The position numbers and the translations under genes are program-made. DNA of 6,182 nt from an uncultured Anaerovibrio sp. (GTDB lineage Bacteria; Bacillota; Negativicutes; Selenomonadales; Selenomonadaceae), in NCBI GenBank assembly GCA_900768695.1, contig CAAGDY010000339.1, positions 1-6,182 of the forward strand, in the 5' to 3' direction. The notes beneath the pieces are model-generated. The model was not told the DNA's origin. It saw only the letters and a list, made by a program, of their open reading frames with translations, and ran no database searches. Of this stretch, positions 1-3,696 are shown in pieces. Each line of letters opens with the position of its first letter. Positions within the stretch are counted from its first letter, which is position 1.

Positions 1-145
1 AATATATCTCTACGTAATGATTTTCAAGAGCCGTCTTTTGAGGGCTCAGCTTTGCTATACCCTTTTTTAACCACACATGGAACATTCATTTTTTCCTTGA
101 CAAAACTTAGATAGTCACAGAGTTTTGGAAATAGCTACTGAAAGA
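1..145. other. intergenic stretch with weak short ORF
   Basis: This is the region downstream of the ribbon-helix-helix gene. It holds no convincing gene. On the minus strand a 21-codon frame (89 down to 24, starting MNVPCVVKKGY) follows a weak AAGGA. The same frame stays open upstream as far as a TAG, near 130. It may be a tiny peptide, a decayed remnant or chance. A short inverted repeat, GAGCC...GGCTC (28-47), lies over the end of this frame. A TTGACA at 98-103 on the plus strand has no matching -10 at 16-18 bp. Confidence 0.4.
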
Positions 146-439
146 TTATCCGATTTGATTTTTTATTGTCGCATAAATCGCAGACAGCGCGCGCAAAATC
201 TCCTGCTGATTTTCAAGGACAATATCCGTATATCGAGAGAGCTGCCGATTCAGCGTATACACAACTTCCTGGCTGAGCCCACTGAGTTGCTCTTCTGACA
301 TCAGATAGTCCTGGTAATGCTCGATGGCTTTTTCTACGAAATCATTTCGTGAGCCCAGCCGAAATCGTTCACGGCAAAAATCGCAGATGCCGATATGCTT
401 TTCAGATAGGGCAAGCCCTGCTTTGATCCTCGCTCCCAT
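146..439 (-). CDS. small ribbon-helix-helix DNA-binding protein (97 aa), possible relaxosome accessory protein
   Basis: The predicted protein has 97 residues. Its N-terminal half fits a ribbon-helix-helix (CopG/MetJ-type) fold: a short strand at residues 4-9 (RIKAGL), a first helix at about 12-27, and a second helix opening with GSRNDFVEKAIEHY (29-42). The SRxxFVEKAI pattern is characteristic of small RHH proteins carried on Clostridia conjugative elements. The C-terminal half (48-97) is helical, probably for oligomerisation. The start at 439 is chosen because a near-perfect AAAAGGAGG lies six bases upstream; an extended frame to 493 lacks such a site. A Cys pair at 19 and 22 (CDFC) is unusual for the fold. 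RHH proteins next to structured DNA often act as relaxosome accessory factors or autorepressors. That role is inferred from position, since the gene begins right beside the repeat-rich region 457-920. The fold is fairly secure and the role is not. Confidence 0.8.
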   Translation of the reverse strand: MGARIKAGLALSEKHIGICDFCRERFRLGSRNDFVEKAIEHYQDYLMSEEQLSGLSQEVVYTLNRQLSRYTDIVLENQQEILRALSAIYATIKNQIG

Positions 440-445
440 AAAAAA

Positions 446-454
446 CCTCCTTTT
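446..454 (-). promoter_or_regulatory. Shine-Dalgarno site of the RHH gene
   Basis: The minus strand reads AAAAGGAGG followed by TTTTTT and ATG. The spacing is ideal, so this site decides in favour of the start at 439 over the longer frame that begins at 493. Confidence 0.85.
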
Positions 455-456
455 GC

Positions 457-470
457 GCAGGTGCACCTGC
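457..470. repeat. 14-bp perfect palindrome upstream of RHH gene
   Basis: GCAGGTGCACCTGC is a perfect palindrome lying 3 bp upstream of the RHH Shine-Dalgarno site. RHH proteins bind such dyads as dimers of dimers, so an autoregulatory operator is a reasonable inference. In the mRNA it could also form a hairpin just before the ribosome site. Confidence 0.6.
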
Positions 471-483
471 CGACGGCGGTGAA

Positions 484-504
484 AACCCTGCAACCATGCG
501 GGTT
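484..504 (+). repeat. short hairpin in structured region
   Basis: Arms AACCC/GGGTT and GCA/TGC pair around an ACCA loop with one bulged T (489). It is one of a series of hairpins in this region, with no U tract after it. Confidence 0.45.
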
Positions 505-570
505 ACAGCCATCTTGGGTGGCGGTGAAATCTTAAAACGGCCAATTCCGACCACCTATGCGGTACCACGC

Positions 571-591
571 AAGCCCCGCTCTGCGGGGCTT
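571..591 (+). terminator. GC-rich hairpin, terminator-like
   Basis: A perfect 9-bp stem, AAGCCCCGC / GCGGGGCTT, closes a TCT loop and is followed on the plus strand by TGTT. The stem is very stable but the U tract is poor. It may be an intrinsic terminator or part of a larger structured element, as no plus-strand gene precedes it. Confidence 0.45.
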
Positions 592-598
592 TGTTCAG

Positions 599-629
599 GG
601 GACGGCGGTACCACCAAGGTAGCCGTCCC
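599..629 (+). repeat. compound hairpin followed by TTTAT
   Basis: Outer stem GGGACGGC (599-606) pairs with GCCGTCCC (622-629). Inside it TACC (609-612) pairs with GGTA (618-621) around ACCAA, leaving a GG bulge. Plus-strand TTTAT follows. It could act as a terminator or as a recognition hairpin for a DNA-binding protein. Confidence 0.5.
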
Positions 630-650
630 TTTATCTTGTACTAAAATCGA

Positions 651-676
651 ACGGGTGCTTTTGCGGGAAAACCCGT
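651..676 (+). repeat. hairpin followed by CCGTTTTAT
   Basis: ACGGGT (651-656) pairs with ACCCGT (671-676), with a small inner TTT/AAA pairing. A T tract follows on the plus strand. It is the third stem-loop in about 105 bp with the same polarity. Confidence 0.4.
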
Positions 677-701
677 CCGTTTTATAGCCAAAATCGTGCC
701 A

Positions 702-819
702 CGACCCCGTTGGAACGCCCCTTCAAAGCCTTGGTTTTCTAAGACAACCTCGTATCGGAACGTTATTTCGACCCCGAAATCGCGAAAGGAACGTCGGAAA
801 AGGCCCGGTTACGACCCCG
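702..819 (+). repeat. iteron-like repeats CGACCCCG (x3) and GGAACG (x3)
   Basis: CGACCCCG occurs at 702-709, 769-776 and 812-819. GGAACG occurs at 712-717, 757-762 and 788-793. The middle CGACCCCG lies inside a perfect hairpin, ATTTCG-ACCC-CGAAAT (765-780). Three same-orientation copies of an 8-mer within 118 bp is more than expected by chance and fits iterons for an origin-binding protein. Spacing is irregular (67 and 43 bp), which weakens the case. Confidence 0.45.
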
Positions 820-833
820 TGAAAATGTCCCCA

Positions 834-918
834 CTGGGGGCATTTGAGGGATGGAGCGGGTCCGAAGAGGACGCCGCTCTTTTCTCCTGCTTTTTTTCAC
901 ACCCTCAATTGCCCCCAG
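834..918. repeat. large nested inverted repeat with nick-like TCCTGC
   Basis: Outer arms of 17 bp (834-850 and 902-918) match at 16 positions; the first arm begins CTGGGGGCA and ends TTTGAGGG. Inside, a second hairpin at 854-879 has arms GAGCGG/CCGCTC and GTCC/GGAC around GAAGA with one bulged G. Five bases beyond it lies TCCTGC (885-890), then a run of seven T. A hairpin a few bases from a TCCTG|C-type sequence is the known layout of RP4-like MOB_P nick regions. The structure is seen directly; the oriT reading is inference. Confidence 0.5.
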
Positions 919-1021
919 AAAACCGGGCCCAAAAATCTTGATTTTCCCGTAGGTGGTGTCTACACCCCACCCCGCATCCGAACGCCGCACACAGGCGCTC
1001 ACACGGCCCAACAGCGGGTGA

Positions 1022-1480
1022 TCATGCGCTCTGCTCGCCGTCGGGCGGTTTGTACTCAACGCCCTTCTTCGCGGCTCTTTTCTGTGCTTTTTGAATCGCC
1101 GCGGCATGCTCAAGCTGCGCCATGCGGACCTGATACTGCGCTTCGATGGCTTCCTGGATCGGACGGATGTGATACAGCAGAGTGCTGTCCCGTTTCAGAC
1201 CATTTTTCATCAGCGTTTTCCGCTGCTCCGTTACGATCAGTCCTTTGTCTTCCAGCTCACGAACATATTTTCCGACGGTGGTCGTACTGTGAACGCCGAT
1301 GGCTTTCCCGATCGTTTCATAGGACGGGAAGCAATCGTAGGTTTCCCGATTTTCCGACTTGATGAGAAAGGCGTAGATCGCAATGGCCGTACTGTGCAAA
1401 CCCAAATCGAAGATCTCGTTCGGCAGAGGAAAATAGTTTTTGATCGCGTCGCGCGCAGGATAGGGATGATATTTTTTCAA
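1022..1480 (-). CDS. winged-helix (HTH_36-like) protein of conjugative-element module, 152 aa
   Basis: This 152-residue protein has a winged helix-turn-helix in its first half: helix NEIFDLGLHSTAIAIYAFL (21-39), then FPSYETIGKAIGVHSTTTV (51-69) as the HTH proper and KYVRELEDKGLIVTEQR (71-87) as the wing. This matches the small HTH protein common in Tn1549-like elements, where it accompanies an excisionase-like gene and replication or transfer genes. The C-terminal part (106-145) is Ala/Gln/Lys-rich, helical and basic. The start is taken as TTG at 1480 because CCTCC (1488-1492, minus GGAGG) sits seven bases upstream; the GTG at 1486 is only one base from it. The gene starts 14 bp after the excisionase-like gene, so the two are co-transcribed. 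Its exact role is unknown; control of the neighbouring structured region or of replication is a guess. Confidence 0.8.
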   Translation of the reverse strand: MKKYHPYPARDAIKNYFPLPNEIFDLGLHSTAIAIYAFLIKSENRETYDCFPSYETIGKAIGVHSTTTVGKYVRELEDKGLIVTEQRKTLMKNGLKRDSTLLYHIRPIQEAIEAQYQVRMAQLEHAAAIQKAQKRAAKKGVEYKPPDGEQSA

Positions 1481-1487
1481 TCGCACA

Positions 1488-1492
1488 CCTCC
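1488..1492 (-). promoter_or_regulatory. Shine-Dalgarno site deciding a TTG start
   Basis: Minus-strand GGAGG, then seven bases, then TTG. It supports TTG (1480-1478) as the initiation codon of the winged-helix gene. It lies in the short gap after the TGA of the upstream gene. Confidence 0.7.
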
Positions 1493-1494
1493 GT

Positions 1495-1686
1495 TCAGGT
1501 TTCGAGCCAGTTACGAAAATCTTCCTTCGAAACGACAATGCGCTTGCCGATGCGTTTCGCGGGGAAGTCCTTTCCTCTCATCAATTCGTAAGTGCCGGAG
1601 ATGGAGAGGCCCAGCACCTCGGACACCATTTTTGCGTTGAGCACCATGGGTAGCTCATCAAAGCTTTTGTACTTACATTCTTTCAT
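1495..1686 (-). CDS. excisionase-like helix-turn-helix protein (63 aa)
   Basis: A 63-residue single-domain protein of the HTH_17 / excisionase (Xis, MerR-like) family. The HTH is seen at VLNAKMVSEVLGLSISGTYE (15-34), followed by LMRGKDFPAKRIGKRIVVSK (35-54) as the wing and a final helix, EDFRNWLET. The pattern of a DFPAxRIGKR segment after the recognition helix is typical of this family. Such proteins bend DNA to direct excision or act as small transcription factors. The start at 1686 is fixed by AAGGAGG seven bases upstream (1694-1700); a longer frame to 1794 runs through the terminator hairpin and is rejected. It begins 33 bp after that hairpin and is followed closely by the winged-helix gene. 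No integrase gene is visible nearby, so a true excisionase role is not proven. Confidence 0.8.
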   Translation of the reverse strand: MKECKYKSFDELPMVLNAKMVSEVLGLSISGTYELMRGKDFPAKRIGKRIVVSKEDFRNWLET

Positions 1687-1693
1687 TTCATTA

Positions 1694-1700
1694 CCTCCTT
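1694..1700 (-). promoter_or_regulatory. Shine-Dalgarno site of excisionase-like gene
   Basis: Minus-strand AAGGAGG followed by TAATGAA and ATG. An out-of-frame ATG lies in the spacer at 1691-1689, but the spacing favours the in-frame ATG at 1686. Confidence 0.8.
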
Positions 1701-1719
1701 GACGGCAGATTTGAAATAT

Positions 1720-1779
1720 AAAAAGGGCAGGCACCAAACACAGGATGCGTTTCGCATTCTGCATCTGACACCTACCCTT
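1720..1779 (-). terminator. long G-U-rich intrinsic terminator after the lexA operon
   Basis: On the minus strand 27-nt arms (1779-1753 and 1749-1723) fold around an AAA loop, starting AAGGGTAGGTGTC and ending GGTGCCTGCCCTT, followed directly by a U tract (to 1720). Only one position is a clear mismatch. Eight or so positions are G-U wobbles, which become A-C mismatches on the other strand. The structure therefore belongs to RNA read leftwards. It ends the lexA/zinc-ribbon transcript and stands before the excisionase-like gene, which has no clear promoter of its own in the 33-bp gap. Confidence 0.8.
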
Positions 1780-1827
1780 GTTTCCCGTATTCACAGACGG
1801 GAGGATGATGATCCTCTCGATATTCAG

Positions 1828-2145
1828 TTATGCGCCGGTACCTTCTTCAAGAATAATCACACGGTACGGTGTCGGCAGAGTAAAAATAGTGGGCGAGGTA
1901 CCCGTTACTGTTCTGAACACAATAGGTGCTTTGATTCGCTCCAACGATATGCCCACCAGCGCTTTGCACTTGGGACACTTCTGCGCAATGTCGATGGAAG
2001 TTTTGTCCCCCATGCGCAGTATGATTGCCTTGTAATCCCAGTTGTCGGTATTGAGATCGAAGAGCCGGGCTCTGCATTGAGGGCATGCAACTTTCCGAGT
2101 GTGATCGTCAGAACGAATTGTGCGAACCTCGATGTTGCTTAACAT
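1828..2145 (-). CDS. small zinc-ribbon protein, function unknown (105 aa)
   Basis: The 105-residue protein carries two Cys pairs, CPQC (21-24) and CPKC (57-60), 32 residues apart, as in a zinc ribbon or rubredoxin-like knuckle. The segment between them (RLFDLNTD...WDYKAIILRM) is mixed strand and hydrophobic. The C-terminal half (63-105) is rich in Val/Ile and Thr and probably forms more strands. No signal peptide or membrane segment is seen. It begins five bases after the lexA stop, and its ribosome site CAGGAG is formed by the last codons of lexA, so the two are translationally coupled. It resembles short Com-like or 'zinc ribbon' accessory proteins of mobile elements but I do not recognise a named family. 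It might modulate LexA or bind nucleic acid; this is a guess from context. Confidence 0.75.
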   Translation of the reverse strand: MLSNIEVRTIRSDDHTRKVACPQCRARLFDLNTDNWDYKAIILRMGDKTSIDIAQKCPKCKALVGISLERIKAPIVFRTVTGTSPTIFTLPTPYRVIILEEGTGA

Positions 2146-2150
2146 GATCG

Positions 2151-2771
2151 TTACTCCTGTACCAGACTGTGTACGGTGCAGACCGCGACACCCTGGATCT
2201 GAAGCTCGTCCACATATATGGGCGCGTAGGTCTCCTGGTCGGCATTGCAGGAATACAGATAATACCTCTCCTGCTCTTCATCGTAGCACAGCTTTTTCAG
2301 ATTGTTCAAACCGCCGTCATAGAGTGCCACCACCAGATCACCGACCTTTGCGGTGTTCTGTTTGCGGACGACAACATAGTCGCCCTCCTGCACGCCGGCA
2401 TCCACCATGGATCTGCCCTTTGCGATGAGCGCGAAAAACTCGCCTTTGCCAACCAGCGCTTCCGGCATGCGAATGTACTCGAGCACATTCTCCTCCTCAT
2501 AATCACCGGGGCCGCAGGCAACCCGGCCGAGCACCGGCATGGAGTAGTGCTCCCGCTCCTTCTTCATGCGGGAGGTACCAATGCTTCTTCTGCCGCTGTA
2601 GTCCAGTTCGCCGGACTCCTTCATGGCGACAAGGTAACGCTGCACCGAGGTGACTGGAATACCGGTACCGGCGCAGATGTCACGCACTGCGGGAGTCCTC
2701 CCGTACCGATCATAGTATTCGTTGATATAACGCAGAATGTCTGCTTTTCTGGAGTCATCCAACTTTCGCAT
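2151..2771 (-). CDS. lexA: LexA-family self-cleaving transcriptional repressor
   Basis: The 206-residue protein has LexA's domain order and length. The N-terminal winged HTH covers about residues 1-65: ADILRYINEYYDRYGRTPAV, then DICAGTGIPVTSVQRYLVAM as the helix-turn-helix. An S24 peptidase/dimerisation domain covers about 79-205. The cleavage site is Cys86-Gly87 in GRVACGPG, where E. coli LexA has Ala84-Gly85 and UmuD has Cys-Gly. The catalytic serine is Ser121 (GRSMVDAG) and the general-base lysine is Lys159 (NNLKKL), matching Ser119 and Lys156. RecA-stimulated autocleavage is therefore expected to be intact. Its poorly conserved HTH and its place beside mobile-element genes suggest an accessory LexA rather than the housekeeping SOS regulator. 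ATG at 2771 follows GAGGCGGG; an out-of-frame ATG at 2776 is ignored. It is probably autoregulated through the two operators around its promoter. Confidence 0.9.
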   Translation of the reverse strand: MRKLDDSRKADILRYINEYYDRYGRTPAVRDICAGTGIPVTSVQRYLVAMKESGELDYSGRRSIGTSRMKKEREHYSMPVLGRVACGPGDYEEENVLEYIRMPEALVGKGEFFALIAKGRSMVDAGVQEGDYVVVRKQNTAKVGDLVVALYDGGLNNLKKLCYDEEQERYYLYSCNADQETYAPIYVDELQIQGVAVCTVHSLVQE

Positions 2772-2784
2772 TTCATGCCCGCCT

Positions 2785-2794
2785 CATTCCGGAA
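2785..2794. promoter_or_regulatory. putative LexA operator, downstream copy
   Basis: CATTCCGGAA contains the perfect 8-bp palindrome TTCCGGAA and lies just downstream of the predicted transcription start. It is continued by CAAAC. The same 10-mer recurs inverted at 2847-2856. It does not match the classical Gram-positive CGAAC-N4-GTTCG box, which fits a divergent HTH. Confidence 0.6.
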
Positions 2795-2813
2795 CAAACT
2801 GTATCGCAATCAG

Positions 2814-2842
2814 AATATAACACAGCAGAAAACCAATGTCAA
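2814..2842 (-). promoter_or_regulatory. sigma-A promoter of lexA operon
   Basis: Minus strand TTGACA (2842-2837), a 17-bp spacer, then TATATT (2819-2814). The -35 is perfect and the -10 differs at one base from TATAAT. Transcription should start near 2807, giving a leader of about 36 nt before the lexA ATG. Confidence 0.85.
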
Positions 2843-2846
2843 TAGT

Positions 2847-2865
2847 TTCCGGAATGTTTTGTTCC
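2847..2865. promoter_or_regulatory. putative LexA operator, upstream copy
   Basis: TTCCGGAATG (2847-2856) is the exact inverse of the downstream copy. It overlaps a second dyad, GGAATGTTTTGTTCC (2851-2865). It begins 4 bp upstream of the -35. Centre-to-centre distance from the other copy is 62 bp, about six helical turns, which would allow DNA looping over the promoter. Confidence 0.6.
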
Positions 2866-2880
2866 GCTTAATCCAGAAAA

Positions 2881-2906
2881 GAATACGGCGGAGCCCCGCC
2901 GTATTC
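2881..2906 (-). terminator. intrinsic terminator between VWA fragment and lexA
   Basis: A perfect 11-bp stem, GAATACGGCGG / CCGCCGTATTC, has a 4-nt loop and is flanked by AAAA on the left and TTT on the right. On the minus strand it is followed by TTTTC, so it ends the VWA gene transcript 22 bp after its stop. The flanks would also allow weaker function on the plus strand. Confidence 0.85.
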
Positions 2907-2927
2907 TTTGTTACAGCAAAACAGATT

Positions 2928-3383
2928 TTACTTCCCGCGTCTTTGAACATCCTCGTCGATGCGGCGTTTCCAGTCGGCGCTGAGCGGCCTGGATGCGCGC
3001 ACAGAGCACACCGCCTCGCTGATGACCTCATAGTTCAGCGCCGTACCGGCCTCATCGCATTTGTAGTTCACCGCGCGGTCGGCGCTGATGCCAAAGCGCT
3101 TTGCCTCCGCCGCGGCGTCGATGTTGGCACCCAGGAACAGAAACTCCCAACCGTACTTCTCCTTCTGCCGCTCGATCATCTTCCGCACGGTTTCGTAGTC
3201 ATAGCGCTTGCTGGCGTTTTCGTAACCGTCGGTGGTGATGATGAACATGGTCTTTTCCGGCACATCTTCTTTCCGGGCATACTTGTGGACGTTGCCGATG
3301 TGGTGGATGGCGCCGCCAACGGCATCCAGCAGAGCGGTGCAGCCCCGGGTGAAGTACTCTTTTTCGGTCATGCGGGGAACTCT
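2928..3383 (-). pseudogene. VWA-domain protein gene, 5' part lost to IS insertion
   Basis: The remaining 151 codons are the C-terminal part of a von Willebrand factor A-type protein. Visible motifs are GCTALLDAV (residues 14-22 of the fragment; Thr16 is a MIDAS metal ligand) and FIITTDGYENAS (47-58; Asp52 is a MIDAS ligand), then ERQKEKYGWEFLFLGANIDA and a C-terminal WKRRIDED. The N-terminal DxSxS metal motif and about 70-80 residues typical of this family are missing. The frame breaks exactly at the TGT end of the insertion sequence, so the IS interrupted the gene. The frame continues 18 codons into the IS to a GTG at 3437, but that start has no ribosome site, and the ATG at 3371 also lacks one. 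The original function is unknown; VWA proteins of this type are probably metal-dependent binding proteins. Confidence 0.85.
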
Positions 3384-3472
3384 TGTAAATTTCGCCCTTG
3401 CAGCCGCACATGCACGGAGATTTAGCCACGGTATCACGGATTTTTAGCCACAGCGTCACGGAGGTCAGCCAC
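3384..3472 (+). repeat. left terminal repeats of the IS
   Basis: After TGTAAATT, repeats begin at 3402, 3424, 3446 and 3467, with the pattern AGCCAC-N4-TCACGG-N5/6. The first copy is degenerate (AGCCGC, GCACGG). These are the multiple transposase-binding sites typical of IS21 ends. Confidence 0.85.
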
Positions 3473-3479
3473 AGCGGCC

Positions 3480-3504
3480 AGAGGGGCTGTTACGCCCCTC
3501 TTGG
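3480..3504. repeat. hairpin between third frame and left IS end
   Basis: AGAGGGGC (3480-3487) pairs with GCCCCTCT (3494-3501) around a TGTTAC loop; three more pairs are possible with one bulge. Neither strand has a proper U tract, so it is not a clear intrinsic terminator. It may shield the VWA side from transcription or RNA decay. Confidence 0.5.
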
Positions 3505-3512
3505 CTTATAGG

Positions 3513-3695
3513 TCAGCTCCAGCAGGCTATAATCTTTCGGGACTTCTTGTAAATGTCCTGCTCCGTCCAGTTGTGGAGTTCGGCAGGCTCTTCAGAGAAC
3601 CGTCTCAGGATTTCCTGTTTGGCTTTCTCCGTGTTCCGTTTGTTGCGGAACCATCAAGCGTATATCGTGTCCAGAATTTGGCGGGTAATCGTCAT
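3513..3695 (-). pseudogene. small third frame of the IS, interrupted by an in-frame TGA
   Basis: An ATG one base after the istB stop is preceded by GGAGG and opens a 61-codon frame. It reads MTITRQILDTIYA, then TGA (3656-3654), then WFRNKRNTEKAKQE and on for 46 codons to a TGA at 3515-3513. The part after the internal stop is charged and helix-forming, with RRFSEEPAELHNW and DIYKKSRKI segments. It contains no ATG, GTG or TTG in frame from which to restart. Loss by a single nonsense change is the simplest reading. The intact ancestor would be a helical protein of about 59-60 residues translated with istB. I do not recognise its function. Readthrough or sequence error are alternatives. Confidence 0.6.
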
Positions 3696-3696
3696 A

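Larger units (their letters stand above)
475..614 (+). repeat. four spaced GCGGT direct repeats in two subtypes
   Basis: GGCGGTGAAA occurs at 475-484 and 520-529. GCGGTACCAC occurs at 559-568 and 605-614. The shared GCGGT core therefore recurs four times in the same orientation, at steps of 45, 38 and 46 bp, roughly four helical turns. This resembles protein-binding iterons, but the short core could partly arise by chance. Confidence 0.4.
440..1021. other. gene-free structured region, candidate transfer or replication origin
   Basis: No reading frame here on either strand looks like a real protein: the open frames are low-complexity, Arg/Pro-rich and lack ribosome sites. Instead the stretch is dense in secondary structure. 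It has a 14-bp perfect palindrome (457-470), hairpins at 484-504, 571-591, 599-629, 651-676, 733-749 and 765-780, and a nested inverted repeat at 834-918. It also holds direct repeats of GCGGT, CGACCCCG and GGAACG. It is flanked by a winged-helix protein gene and an RHH gene, both DNA-binding. This is the arrangement expected of an oriT or oriV in a conjugative element. The function is inferred; a structured RNA is the alternative. Confidence 0.55.

Noticed and set aside
475..614. CRISPR-like array
   Set aside because: The repeated units are only 10 bp, of two subtypes, with no long conserved repeat and no cas genes.
496..687. 63-codon plus-strand frame
   Set aside because: It runs through three hairpins, has no ribosome site and no protein-like composition.
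763..1113. 116-codon minus-strand frame with YGKIKIFGPG-like segment
   Set aside because: No ribosome site, Arg-rich low-complexity ends, and overlap with the winged-helix gene; it reads through the repeat arms and is better explained as structured non-coding DNA.
844..1591. long plus-strand frames opposite the winged-helix and excisionase-like genes
   Set aside because: Shadows of real minus-strand genes that have clear domains and ribosome sites.
1715..1743. promoter for the excisionase-like gene using TATATT at 1720-1715
   Set aside because: No -35-like hexamer at 16-18 bp; the T-rich sequence is the U tract of the terminator.
1687..1794. N-terminal extension of the excisionase-like gene
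   Set aside because: The extension lies across the terminator hairpin; the AAGGAGG at 1694-1700 marks the internal ATG.
2169..3425. 418-codon plus-strand frame
   Set aside because: It is antisense to lexA and the VWA fragment, passes through their promoter and terminator, and shows no domain; a GC-driven shadow.
3384..3437. fusion of IS end to VWA fragment from GTG 3437 as a functional gene
   Set aside because: No ribosome site, and the first 18 residues are simply translated IS end; the metal-binding N-terminus is missing.
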